A stretch of DNA of 64,000 nucleotides from JANOXC01 sp031418215 (GTDB lineage: Bacteria > Bacteroidota > Bacteroidia > AKYH767-A > OLB10), in NCBI GenBank assembly GCA_031418215.1, contig JANOXC010000119.1, positions 5,198 through 69,197 of the forward strand, in the 5' to 3' direction. This document shows positions 20,101 to 23,873 of this stretch, piece by piece. Made by a program: the position numbers and the translations under genes. The notes under the pieces are model-generated. The model was not told the origin of the DNA, ran no database searches, and saw only the letters and a list, made by a program, of their open reading frames with translations. Position 1 is the stretch's first letter, and the number at the start of each line of letters is the position of its first letter.

Positions 20101-21996
20101 ATTGGTAGTTGTTCCAATTCCAAGTTCTCCACTGCCGCCACTTCCCCAACCCCATAAAGTTCCATTCGCTTTTACAGCAAGATTATGATATCGTCCGCAA
20201 GAAATAATATGCCATGTATGTTCCGTACCTATTTGGGCCGGGCTATGGATCTCAGTAGTTGTTCCATTGCCCAATTGACTAAAATCATTTCTACCCCAGG
20301 TCCATAAGGTACCATCTGCTTTGCGCGCAATGGTATGCCCCCAACCGCATTCAACATTTATCCAGTCAGTGGCAGATCCAATCTGAACTGGTGCATTATG
20401 ATTTGTTGTTGTACCATCCCCCAATTGTCCCTTACCATTATACCCCCATGCCCATAGAGTGCCGTCTGATCTCAAAGCAAGTGTATGCGCTTCACCGGTG
20501 GAAACATGAGTCCAATTTGTTCCACTGCCAACTTGCACCGGACTATTACGCTGTATATTATTTCCATCACCTAATTGACCGCTTCCATTTGCTCCCCATG
20601 CCCAAAGTGTCCCATCAGATTTGATAGCTAATGTGTGATCAAATCCACAAACAACAGAAATCCAATTATTTGAATTTCCTATTTGTACGGGAATTGATCG
20701 GTTAACTGTTGAGCCATCACCCAAATGCCCGGTTGTATTTTGTCCCCATGCCCAAAGTGTACCATCTGTTCTGATACCAACAGAATGAAACATCCCATAT
20801 GCTACCATTAACCATTCTGTTAAAGCATCTCTTGTTTGAACAGGGCTATTTCGCAGGACTGTGCTACCATCGCCTAATTGTCCGAATGCATTATCTCCCC
20901 ATACCCAAAGTGTACCATCTGATTTTAATGCCATTGAATGATTGTACCCACCGGTAACGCTTACCCATTTGTTATCACTACCAACCTGAACAGGGTTTGC
21001 ATGTGTACTGTTATCTGTTGATCCAATGCCTAGTTCTCCACTTGAATTCAATCCCCATGTCCAGAGGGTTCCGTTAGATTTCAATGCCAGCAATTGATTT
21101 CCGCCTGAGGCTATAGTTACCCAGTTGTTATCTGTTCCGACTTGTGTAGGAGTTGGATGTGTATTGAAATCGGAACTTCCATTTCCTAATTGCCCCTGGC
21201 TGTTTCGTCCCCATGCCCATAATGTACCGTTTGATTTAATTGCCAAAGTATATTGCGATAAACCTGCAGCAAATTCTTTCCAGTTATTTTCAATTCCTAC
21301 TTGTAAAGGAGAAGGATGAGTATTTGCATCAGCAACACCATTACCTAATTCTCCAGTATTATTATCACCCCATGCCCAAAGCGTACCATCTGATTTTAAT
21401 GCTAAAGTGTGATATACACCAGCGGAGATCAACATCCAATTGTTATCTACTCCTACCTGCACAGGACTATTTCGTTGTGTCGTAGTGCTATCACCTAATT
21501 GCCCGAAGGAATTATCACCCCATGCCCATAATGTACCATCGGTTTTTAATGCATGTATACAATAACCGGCTGTTGAAACACTCACCCATTTGTTATCACT
21601 CCCTACCTGGGTAGGATTTGTATGTGCAGATCCATCGGCAGATCCAGATCCTAATTCTCCTTCAGCATTTCTTCCCCATGCCCAAAGCGTGCCATTAGAT
21701 TTTATAGCCACTGAGTAAAGTTTTCCTGCTGATATAGTTACCCAATTACTATCGCTGCCAACTTGAACTGGATTGCTGGAATTTGAATTTGTGCCATTGC
21801 CCAACTGACCAAATCCATTAGAACCCCAGGCCCAAAGAGCTCCATTCCTTATCTCAAGAGTATGAAAATCCCCTGTTGACATTCTCTGAAAGTTGTTGCG
21901 GTATGCGACAGAGGTACTGTTACTCGCTCTGTTGTATTGCGCACTGACAGAAAAGAACAAGGAAATAAAATACAATGTAAGTAGAGTTTTCTTCAT
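2137..21996 (-). CDS. Giant exported mosaic protein (6,619 aa): RCC1, beta-helix, protease, MBG and Cys repeats
   Basis: One uninterrupted frame with a signal peptide (MKKTLLTLYFISLFFSVSA|Q). Domains by approximate residue: 14 RCC1 repeats (38-735); Cys-containing Ig-like region (740-945); parallel beta-helix with many NN/GN turn motifs (950-2100); two FN3-like modules (2105-2345); two tandem ~890- and ~850-residue paralogous units (2350-3240, 3241-4085), each opening GGLWSNPxTW; a NIDO-like region (4085-4335); two PPC-like modules (4340-4720); FN3-like (4720-4820); five PKD/Ig-like modules (4820-5215); subtilase-fold domain (5345-5785); IPT-like (5790-5875); MBG domains (from ~5880, ~5980 and ~6230); CTxDxC repeats (6335-6510); C-terminal HRNSIETWS module (6510-6619). 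It is probably displayed on or released from the cell surface and may bind polymers or surfaces, but no function can be assigned. No T9SS sorting domain is visible. It is monocistronic, with about 300 bases upstream and a terminator right after the stop. Confidence 0.9.
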   Translation of the reverse strand: MKKTLLTLYFISLFFSVSAQYNRASNSTSVAYRNNFQRMSTGDFHTLEIRNGALWAWGSNGFGQLGNGTNSNSSNPVQVGSDSNWVTISAGKLYSVAIKSNGTLWAWGRNAEGELGSGSADGSAHTNPTQVGSDNKWVSVSTAGYCIHALKTDGTLWAWGDNSFGQLGDSTTTQRNSPVQVGVDNNWMLISAGVYHTLALKSDGTLWAWGDNNTGELGNGVADANTHPSPLQVGIENNWKEFAAGLSQYTLAIKSNGTLWAWGRNSQGQLGNGSSDFNTHPTPTQVGTDNNWVTIASGGNQLLALKSNGTLWTWGLNSSGELGIGSTDNSTHANPVQVGSDNKWVSVTGGYNHSMALKSDGTLWVWGDNAFGQLGDGSTVLRNSPVQTRDALTEWLMVAYGMFHSVGIRTDGTLWAWGQNTTGHLGDGSTVNRSIPVQIGNSNNWISVVCGFDHTLAIKSDGTLWAWGANGSGQLGDGNNIQRNSPVQVGSGTNWTHVSTGEAHTLALRSDGTLWAWGYNGKGQLGDGTTTNHNAPVQIGSATDWINVECGWGHTIARKADGTLWTWGRNDFSQLGNGTTTEIHSPAQIGTEHTWHIISCGRYHNLAVKANGTLWGWGSGGSGELGIGTTTNSSSPVQIGSNVNWISTSCGNGNSFAMQTSGSLWSWGNNADGELGDGTIINKIIPTLISSQTDVVAVSAGSYHTGVIKAHRDNICMTGLNSFGQLGDGTTTSTSTFGCNISIPIPSTITTSFVDTSFCSGNALNVFYTITGTFISGNIFTAQLSDSMGSFSNPIAIGSISSLTSNNIACTIPFNASSGNAYRIRVVGSNPAVIGNNNGTNINITQSSSLIISVVQNNLCIGGSVTFVALRNNAGANPSFQWKKNGVNVGTNDTIYTTSSILNFDTISCEMTSVPVCNSGDSVAISNMIVMSVNGSIPLSGTYTINSALSASCTNYTSLAASISDLNSRGVNGNVIFNLETGHIETAPSGGLVINMCSLNDSLKSNAAQTVTFQKSGAGANPIIYAGAGPGGFDRIFRLVGSDYITFNGLDLRENAANTTDATKAEVGFEFVLCSGTDGAQHNTIRNCSITLDKSNLASTFGIMTRAYDANYIYPTITNLSGTNSYNKFYSNTISNCFQGINMYGYADVAPFTFYDQDNEIGRAGEGNTISDFGRGGDTANAAIGIEIGNNNNFSIVGNAITNLTGVIHSAWVEGMRLWSSQNANATISKNTISLTTNCGPSGGPSGYGVTGIYSLAGNRTTRVGAPSNTILIDSNIIQNCYIPPTANAFFMSILINKLITDSMSAAKMTISNNQVLNNSNTSNITTSSIAMNGILDQFAHDSLNIIGNVFSGNTFSGSSAGSNRMICVNWPTNSIPNWKEIININSNTITNCNNSSLGGVITGITVEPGSGTALLTGSTLTMNNNFVGNVNQPQASTAAFNGILNSSSTNIDVICSNNRVSNITRGAKTGSFVGIASTGTSPRNMTMSSDTVMLIKMDSITTGSFTGISTTGTSTVATIMNNNVVMNDTIGGTGTVTLMETGSTTGGSSTLTSNNNYIGNNICTGTSGSMHGIKTISPQNWTASGNLVENNSYSNASSIGIINGFFSFTSAVNVTINDNIVKNLSVGGAGTIRGIYEFGVAGNKSFQRNKVSNLSASGNASIIGIGTVVGAVNIQNDTITSLTLSGTVTSGSVTGMLISSTVTGIVRNNNIKLLTTNSSSTGTLIGISNFASISCDSNLITDVTSTNSNTNSVTITGISNSGASSSLSSNVVSRMKSSGIGSGTVSGISNSGTTSSVYNNSVLEVVGSGTGNVTGILNTGGTTVNIYGNTISTDSIKGGGIVRGIGVSGGTTVSIYKNAICGIIGGSSSAVAKGIEITGGTTLHIYNNLVSNINSIVSATGAHSVIGLDVLGGTTVNVTYNTVRLSGASGSGSLYGSSAINASTSPNLTLRNNIFINLISPGGSGGTGGVSAAYRRSGTLTSSYSINSNKNIFYTGIPGPNKLIYCEGTANPVLNAKQNFNGTTSYQSFMISRDQSSLTEDVVFRSTSYSNINFLKVDTSAANPTYVEGTAAPITSPIAINGDYSGNARNATTPDIGAFEDIYYSKPPLQIDCAVPANQPTSLTIAPVANYYTRIAGSFQQAPSLPDGYLVVVYPVGSAVTPPSDKTTYSTGNTLGLGTVVVVGNYASTSPFVATGLTQNTTYRFYVYSMSNNPGTCIGPIYQTLNPLNDTATTNTNRVPGCITTFSPLTNTTNVSIKPVLSWSGVIGDNITGYDVYLSTSQSLVNSLSATVKIASNISTTSFTISSSLISAATYYWTVIPRNQFGAATLCTVNIFTTHIPTSISSTIKGGLWSNPNTWNNGMVPSVSDDVNILSLSVVTIDTVAAANNLSIDSGAVLQWNSTSNALTVGGNLTVNQGGSFFPYTSGLSTVTLNLAGNFVNNGLANLALANISFNGASPQIISGSGNFVGDSLNGIIRGMTMSNASSLNINTIQNLILAGTFNDYVGDISTNGKLKIDNTAQVYGQSLNNRLANVVLNTMGNYSVPPVIFGASVLPIAVGTTAANLGSRYFSGNNVYLCTDTGTFTSLPTVNPVNNPSNYFQTFNTSGPSLLWIGTLGTLGNPFNQSTNGLVLGSQYFYGDNLYVSLATQTGSVPPTHPSGIVGNLLYVGSPAKASINYDPTATLNVRSVTLTNAGSGYSVSPSLTINENGGTTTTSASGSTVLIQRIEGTSSFTTTKGTAATITGGLTINSTAGATAFSGVGSIVIPASSSTGAGVGYTVAPQVGFTLPVGALNFITNGGSGYIAAPTVSISADTAGRIINNSASPTLPTFTAVVAGGKVVSLIISSAGTALFSSLPAITISAPTGSGPVQAMAAFPVGCLPTATAVIGFNGQLNNFNITNSGFGYTSAPTVGLGTATNAGIAVVAATTTPTAKIALYNLTYSQNTSAATVANPSITTGVEIPVSNRMNSLVVGSTTTVNGSIGANFANVTLTAPLELTASVTALSLPSSTVVSPSVLNLGGNTLTFSHPSYTGLTTSTPSTPLYLLFGYVTNGPITLKSLGGTQSKAFPFDATVTLNATNASLPNQSGATATSYTVTQLGAATGSINAASGNPIGSRSYRVQANGTLGVGAGTTSGTAETPTLQLRWNGNDNFSPSQRLASIFIGQSTISSAGSWTMRSLSDVSAGDTATVFSVTNGMQVGNRTTTQPFSPGPFNLANGEYFSFVTTSNNSVSSTAIGGLWSNPSTWINGVVPTVNDSVVISNGATVTVDVLVGIKSLTVGVVGGGGSAILQWSSTSQMTVTGNILINSNGSFLQYSASTSPFGATIKIGGNFTNNGFANCAANGTILSFLGNTLPGGNNVQFLSGSGSFKGDGTKGIIRTIQVASTGSLTINTSENLVTSGLNVWGATLNTGGKLTIDNTAQVYGQGYNSRVNNVVVTNMGQQYSAAPVVFGTAVVKDTSAGNIAGQTTTVGTYYWYGTRVYLCTAAANFNTTPPTSTASTTFNTSGPTLLYIGELGTLGNPFNITASGLIAGTQYFYRNNLYVVASISNQTGSASSPPVHTSGIVSNLLYVGTVAKVSVNYDASTSRVRSLQLDSAGSGYSVVPSLSFSTVTGATVVSPAVATPVMIQRMDGPSNSLLQKNATAIISGGLTINNDQGAPATASGITKGSGVGQVFISTTSVTGAGVNYTVAPTVGFAGPTALNLVTNSGSGYTVAPTITITGTPVSGTALTSANFTITVSQGKLVSVYLNTGTAATYSSPPTISISGNGTIAWPGGCWPTAIVVINTNRQINNFAITNSGYGFTTAPIVGLGGGTATTVASTAPTARIALYNIAYNNISPLSANNSQNGVATAGAEVPSNNKINALLLSGNSPIGGVKLLGKLELFGSSPLSFSSGILDLNGDTLLCSLYSYSGTTGSVSANVSNGVISLTAPGGSVTRTFPFDGSIQVATGTGSLSTGSTITQISASRLGRPTGTGGPIGKRTNRLNIPVGMVYGTKPLVTLFWTVNDSLVSDQGGLFVGQAPAVNGPWTTRSTAVGTANTPLSATGSKQTADTITGPIVPTGDDFYAWLSTYTPVPLQYNITRATNTTYNSIINSGNTFTWISSSGDEALSNVVTIPGSTFTYCGQVITGFQLLTNGIIRLVSTATPAFTVTGSTYSNRFAPSVNPTAAILNGSSFPFMLAPFYTDLISDPTISGGTAIYDVKTKWKITGTTGARKIIAEWKDFTMYGVSNSLISIQVILDESDNSISYNYGPLQAFNGTQDARLSYGVGFTGIFVNDPALQGQVLAQQYENSDVFSYTNTNVLARGTTGLSIAPSCNSTIKFTPGTGYTGGTVPPTTPPNNDDYSGATFIAPVSVLPDNLCGNIYSSRFATASNNVAVCAGNNDDDVWFKFNAKNINTNVVVYASGGYIPRVQVLNNSFNSISCKVGIVESGMANNTTYPGAGVFLNSAIMTIPDSIYYVRIYHERGGVKATATASFSPGGGITNIVMNNNGSGYNTALFSISGGSTSGRVTISGGGGIGAIGTVNQGSGTVSSISISTAGYGYTSQPTVDIESPNWGITGEFALVVLSPDASNDECANATELASANSLTCNTGLNQIVNVSTTNATASADTTLCGIADDDVWYWFAGTGYNTVTVTGSGAYDPAFQVYYGGIGPGNCNSKTSILCRNLNNTAGSSESSGFTTIVGHIYYVRVYHAGTGGTTAGAPASFSICVVSTIPTCVAAPTAPSNGSSLCIAINSTLSWPAVATATGYDVYLYPSAGSVTLVSTNQANTSYTTLTPLTPGSYSWKVVPRNGFSLAAGCTTWNFTILVLPSVSPTTNSPICSGDSIKFSAASGGTAYSWNGPNGFNSNLQSPIKPNPAVADSGYYKVTITNANGCSKSDSIYITVNPTPVVQITNPATVCSNVKVSLFDTLITSGSTNGLAYSYWNNIQATSAVIIPYAVTVAGTYYIKGITTAGCYDIKPVVITHIPAPITLASFISPICSGATIYLTAGGGISYVWSGPNGFTSSQQNPKITNTNANTSGYYSVSVTGNNGCVKTDSVNLFVVAAPSIQITNPATVCAPLTVNLTNSTIVSGSQSGLAYSYWKDSIAYTTIAAPAAINASGTYYIKGLANTGCSTIKLVEVRVTPYPTAHIIPNSPLCAEGGTSTLFVTDSTPGLINNYSYVWTPGNLVADSFLVTTPGTYGVTLTNNGCTGPSTSISMALVNCIIPYFTSSDSGKSSAIIGELQQIQNNPDSIADTTTTAANAVNTSLIVLGVDSVFINVIPFEGMYDSVLTLLQSVDYGMVDIVDNGDDSLIITGKFPQAKLNLLDSLTTLINEVHVLLSPFSGAAKPKGIGVAYSKGDIAIRADIARKVFKVDGSGIKIGILSDSYNKKAGNPAQVDINNGDLPPATSINVLQDYPFGRKSDEGRAMMQIIRDVAPKAKLAFRTGFLTASNMAEGIRELEADSCNIIIDDITFPSEPFFQDGIIAQAVDSAKAHGVAYFTSAGNFGDKSYDAVFKPATPPAGYVGQAHNFASTGTDILQHVKLLSGTYCIVLQWEDSFFSMGQYPGASTDLDIYLADDFGNRLFGFNRTNIGADPVEILPFVVKGNSEANIMIVRAAGTGSMRFKYIVFRGDLTITEYNSNNSTIVGQANAIGAMTVGAARYTKTPAFGVSPALVEDFSSAGGTTVNNLLRNKPDFIAPNGVNTTVNLGGKNIDNDKFPNFFGTSAAVPHAAAVAALLIEAKKKFFNLGMTPDEIKSILQNTSRDMAAGGFDFETGYGLLQADSAIASLVSGSPIADSLVEPDSITPGSAPFVVTINGAYFIPNSQVWFNGILISSTYVNSNVITAQIPAFTGNPPLYIHNPAVTTLALDGGNSDTIYFFKKHIVITADNKTKKYGEKIPAFSISVKIDGQPIDSLNITLAELKLDSVKYLTSAVTLSNVGNYFIEPFIDPLDPTDSLSSILLDKYAYEFDNGLLSIEKMPLNIKPKDTTLVYGDKLTDFKFVYAYDSIAIDTTDRLAIRAGLMLEHSSQIADALVLVDSKNLVNSRNLINADIQHLSFLVSARNLINARNLINAKNLINTNTIVYDTTRLIDVDPESIFNYQVRPDSARLINARNLINARNLININAKAAVNAKNLINGSAYVNAKNLINAKNLINAKNLLNSTTVSDSSNENVVVVIDADDVNAPSYDTLEDFRSVNMITGFTAGTWAIVPGAYLSDNYDVSYDLGTLTITKAELNVSSNDTVLVFGQTPVFTHHIKGYHYYDVDSLVLAGLPTYSVIDSLNLPVLSDTIPPGNYLVLPGNLQLIQPASYTIYYNNTGNLLALDACTSANFDSITNSYLPVNFSDNNVCTTDGCNPLLGPTHILMPFENDHNVCTTDGCNAITGPTHIALPVVDDNNICTTDGCDSLTGTTHIDLPIINDANICTIDGCDAIAGPTHLLIQFDDINVCTADACDSVSGPLHTVIPVNDANACTADACNPVTGPSHIPILVDDNNACTIDGCDSITGVYHNNTCNVTLNLRAFIEGFYIPGMDSMMAVLDPLNFPAICDSVILSMADSATYQIVSSDTSVINTKGYGTFTFAGLISGHRYYLVLRHRNSIETWSKETIIYNNQVLNYDFTRP
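2460..2992 (-). repeat. Seven CTxDxC Cys repeats in the giant protein
   Basis: Seven consecutive repeats of 25, 25, 25, 24, 24 and 24 residues plus a shorter last copy, each with the frame D-x-N-x-C-T-x-D-x-C-[DN]-x-x-x-G-x-x-H. They resemble the Dictyostelium CTDC repeat (DxNxCTxDxCD…GxCxH), which is also found in bacterial surface proteins. Only the CTxDxC cysteine pair is kept here; the Cys usual after the Gly is missing and Pro/Thr stands there instead. The paired Cys could form a disulfide in each repeat outside the cell. Confidence 0.7.
3520..3905 (-). repeat. NLINAK/NLINAR hexapeptide array inside an MBG domain
   Basis: On the coding strand an 18-base unit reads Asn-Leu-Ile-Asn-Ala-(Lys/Arg), repeated about 14 times in blocks with short spacers (SARNLINARNLINAKNLIN is one block). 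The array lies within an MBG domain: that domain opens at LNIKPKDTTLVYGDKL (about 4060) and its closing strands, ITGFTAGTWAIVPG and LGTLTITKAEL, come after the array (about 3410-3300). Hexad spacing with alternating Ile/Leu and Asn suggests a solenoid-like stack, but no known family is asserted. Confidence 0.7.
4640..5960 (-). other. Subtilase-fold protease domain with Glu at the His position
   Basis: Within the giant protein, residues ~5345-5785 carry the landmarks of the S8/S53 clan: D5380 in KIGILSDSY, SDEGRAMMQII where subtilases have GHGTxVAGII, N5500 in YFTSAGNFG (oxyanion hole) and S5721 in FGTSAAVPHAAA. E5419 sits exactly where the catalytic His is expected. A Ser-Glu-Asp arrangement is typical of sedolisins (S53), but the Asn oxyanion residue is subtilisin-like, so this appears to be the S53-like subgroup with a DEGRAM motif. 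It may be an active acid-type serine protease. This cannot be decided from sequence alone. Confidence 0.75.
6350..7545 (-). repeat. Five PKD/Ig-like modules in the giant protein
   Basis: Five ~80-residue beta-sandwich modules alternate between two forms. One has SPICSG…YxWxGPNGF…SGYYxVxITxxNGC (copies at about 7530-7300 and 7060-6830). The other has ITNPATVC…GLAYSYW…GTYYIKGxxxxGC (copies at about 7300-7060 and 6830-6590). A fifth copy (SPLCAEGG…YVWTPG…GTYGVTLTNNGC) ends near 6350. Such modules are usual spacers in Bacteroidota adhesins of the SprB type. Confidence 0.75.
9730..14950 (-). repeat. Tandem duplication of a ~2.7-kb unit inside the giant gene
   Basis: Two paralogous units lie head to tail: unit A (about 14950-12280) and unit B (about 12280-9730). 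Anchors recur in the same order with offsets of about 2670-2710 bases: GGLWSNPxTW; K(L)xIDNTAQVYGQ; GNPFN…G(S/T)QYFY…NLYV; SGIVxNLLYVG; GSGYSVxPSL; (PT)A(K/R)IALYN; V(T)RTFPFDG-like. The copies have diverged (roughly half of residues are the same by eye), so the duplication is old. Each unit contains four GxGYxxxPxV motifs. Confidence 0.8.
15690..19150 (-). other. Parallel beta-helix region of the giant protein
   Basis: Residues ~950-2100 consist of short irregular repeats rich in N-x-I/V-x-N-N, GI-x-x-x-G and NNT turns (for example IYNNLVSNINSI and SISKNTISL-like segments), typical of right-handed parallel beta-helices such as pectate-lyase-like and NosD-like proteins. The region opens with a CTNYTSLAASISDLNSRG segment and closes with DIGAFEDIYYS, a signature often seen at the end of such helices. 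No catalytic residues of a polysaccharide lyase are recognisable. Confidence 0.75.
19790..21886 (-). repeat. Fourteen RCC1 repeats (likely two seven-bladed propellers)
   Basis: Fourteen copies of a ~50-residue repeat, each with the core L(W/x)AWGxNxxGQLGDGT…PVQVGxxxxW and H(T/S)(L/M)A(L/I)KSDG, cover about 2.1 kb. RCC1 propellers have seven blades, so 14 copies fit two stacked propellers. Copies 2, 4, 5 and 6 carry a longer loop (…SADGSAHTNP…); copies 13 and 14 are degenerate. RCC1-like repeats occur in bacterial surface proteins and do not imply a nucleotide-exchange function. Confidence 0.9.
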
Positions 21997-22297
21997 GGTT
22001 GAGTGACTAAAAATAAATATATTGGGAATATATATAGATATAACTTATTATTTATAGGCTAACAAATCTACCAATTTTAACTGACAAAAACTAATACGCT
22101 TGCAGAGTAAAATCGCAATAAAAATAGGCTTACTAAAAGACATTAATAGTCATACTAAAGTATTAATTATTCGCCTCTTTTGCCAAATCTAGCTAAGAAA
22201 AGCACTAATTTATCATACTAAAGTGTGACTCCGACTGCTTTAAAAAGGCGAATGATTAGGCAGTTTAGAAAAAAATAAATTTCACACCAAGTCAACT
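21997..22297. promoter_or_regulatory. Leader region of the giant gene with repeats
   Basis: This gene-free stretch of about 300 bases separates the giant gene from the next minus-strand gene. It contains a perfect 12-base direct repeat TCATACTAAAGT (22150-22161 and 22213-22224, exactly 63 bases apart) and an imperfect inverted repeat, AATTATTCGCCT (22165-22176) against AGGCGAATGATT (22246-22257). The part next to the gene is almost pure A/T. No RNA gene is recognisable. Confidence 0.4.
22063..22088 (-). promoter_or_regulatory. Candidate promoter of the giant gene
   Basis: On the minus strand TAGATTTG (22070 to 22063) matches the Bacteroidota -7 box TAnnTTTG, and a TTTG lies 14 bases further upstream, shorter than the usual 17-23 spacing. 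Transcription would start near 22055, giving a leader of about 60 A/T-rich bases before the ATG at 21996. The -33 match is weak. Confidence 0.35.
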
Positions 22298-23008
22298 TTA
22301 AGGCGTCGAAAATGCCACAGGAATAATTTTTCCATTCATCACCGTGTGAGCTTCATTCGCAAAACGGGAAATATATTCAGCCATTTCCTTTGTTGAAACT
22401 GATGCCTGATACCCTGGAAACGCTTCCTTCAGCATCTCCGTATCCACCGATCCCAGACATAAACAATTACATCTAATATTCGTGGATTTTAATTCTTCTG
22501 CAATACATTCAGTGATACAGACCAAAGCGGCCTTCGCAGAACTGTAAGCAACAAGACCGGAGAATTTTGTAGCGCCCTGAAAACCACCCATACTGCTGAT
22601 GTTGACGATATGTGCTTGTTTTGCATTTTTTAAAAAAGGAAGTAGCTGCTGAACCAGTAACAATGGTGCAATTGCATTAACTTTATAGGAGTTGAAAAGA
22701 TCGTTATGTTGAAGATCAGTGAATGGCTTATTGATCAGCAAACCAGCATTGTTGATCAGCACATCTAATGAGGTTATTTTATGTTCTTTTAATAAACCGC
22801 TGACAGGACTAAAGTCCTGGTCTAATAAATCTAATGTTAAAGTGATTATTTTTCCACCTACCGCTTCGGCCTCCTCTTTCAACAATTGCAACAGCGTTGC
22901 ATTGCGTGAAATTGCAATAACATAATACTTATACTCGACAGCCAGTTTTAAAGCCGTCTCCCTGCCAATGCCGCTGCTTGCGCCTGTAATTAATGCTGTT
23001 TTATTCAT
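22298..23008 (-). CDS. SDR-family NAD(P)-dependent oxidoreductase
   Basis: This is a 236-residue classical short-chain dehydrogenase/reductase. It has the cofactor motif TGASSGIG (residues 8-15), NNAG (86-89), Ser139 in NISSMGG, and Tyr155 and Lys159 of the YSSAK active site. I chose the ATG at 23008 (MNKTALITG) over an in-frame TTG at 23026, because the Rossmann strand then starts at the expected distance. The substrate cannot be told from sequence; family members reduce or oxidise sugars, 3-oxoacyl groups or small carbonyls. Its neighbours (giant surface protein, beta-barrel protein) give no pathway. Confidence 0.9.
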   Translation of the reverse strand: MNKTALITGASSGIGRETALKLAVEYKYYVIAISRNATLLQLLKEEAEAVGGKIITLTLDLLDQDFSPVSGLLKEHKITSLDVLINNAGLLINKPFTDLQHNDLFNSYKVNAIAPLLLVQQLLPFLKNAKQAHIVNISSMGGFQGATKFSGLVAYSSAKAALVCITECIAEELKSTNIRCNCLCLGSVDTEMLKEAFPGYQASVSTKEMAEYISRFANEAHTVMNGKIIPVAFSTP

Positions 23009-23135
23009 TTCTATTAATAATAACAAGCCCCAAATGTAGTTTTAATAGGCGAAAAAACGATTTGCAAAACACATGTATCAGTTACTTCAACAAATCGCCA
23101 AATAAGTATATTTACCCCCTAACAAATGCCGTTTT

Positions 23136-23708
23136 ATGAGGAATAAAATAATACTATTATCATTGGTTTCAATGTTCTTTTCTATCGATTCTGCCTTAAG
23201 TCAGGAAACGATATACTACCCGGATAACAAGCCTCCTTCTCAGCCCGCTAAGGTTCCTTTTAAGGACAGAATATTTATCAGTCCTGACCTGGGACTTCAA
23301 TTTGGAACAGTTACCCTGATTATGTTAGCACCAAAAGTCGGCTATAGAATCACAGAAAAATTCGCAGCAGGGCTCGGCGCATCTTATGTTTACGTAAAAG
23401 ATAAAAGTTACCCCGGCTATACTTTTGAGTCAAACACCTATGGCGGGAGTATTTTTGCACAATACCAACTCTTCGAAAGTATCAGGGCCTATTCAGAATA
23501 TGAAGTACTTAATCTTGAGATTTATGATCCATACCTGAATAACACCAGACGCGAAAATATTCCAAGTCTTTTAGTTGGTGGAGGTTATTCTCAACAGATA
23601 GGTGGTAACAGCGGTTTTTTTATCATGGCTTTGTATAACCTGCTCGACGGACCAAATTCAATTTACAGCAACCCCGTAATAAGAATTGGATTTAATGTTG
23701 GGTTTTAA
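23136..23708 (+). CDS. Small outer-membrane beta-barrel protein
   Basis: A 190-residue protein with a signal peptide (MRNKIILLSLVSMFFSIDSALS|Q), a short Pro-rich linker (PDNKPPSQPAKVP) and then alternating amphipathic strands: FISPDLGLQFG, VGYRITEKFAAGLGASYVYV, GGSIFAQYQLF, IRAYSEYEVLN, SLLVGGGYSQQIG, GFFIMALYNLL and a final VIRIGFNVGF with the C-terminal Phe usual for barrel assembly. Length and pattern suit an 8-stranded barrel. No specific function is indicated. It is divergent from the SDR gene and convergent with mtgA. Confidence 0.75.
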   Translation: MRNKIILLSLVSMFFSIDSALSQETIYYPDNKPPSQPAKVPFKDRIFISPDLGLQFGTVTLIMLAPKVGYRITEKFAAGLGASYVYVKDKSYPGYTFESNTYGGSIFAQYQLFESIRAYSEYEVLNLEIYDPYLNNTRRENIPSLLVGGGYSQQIGGNSGFFIMALYNLLDGPNSIYSNPVIRIGFNVGF

Positions 23709-23810
23709 AACAGCAGCAGTTGAGGGAAATCGGTAAATTTTAACAAGAAAAAGTAAGCAACAACTGTAGAAATTTATAGTTTTCAAAAATCAATCAACAA
23801 AAATATTCTT

Positions 23811-23873
23811 CAAACAAAATCAAACTGATTTAAACAATAAACATTAAACCCCAAACTTTAAACCTTAAACTTT
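23811..23873. repeat. 10-bp then 7-bp AAAC tandem array
   Basis: Three degenerate 10-base units with AAAC at the same place (about 23811-23840) run into six 7-base units, AAACAAT AAACATT AAACCCC AAACTTT AAACCTT AAACTTT (23832-23873). The array ends on the first base of the mtgA stop codon. It fills most of the convergent gap between 23708 and 23873; no hairpin terminator is visible there. Confidence 0.75.

Noticed and set aside
19790..21886. RCC1 repeats as a sign of eukaryotic DNA
   Set aside because: The signal peptide, promoter style and neighbouring bacterial genes show a bacterial surface protein; RCC1-like repeats are common in such proteins.
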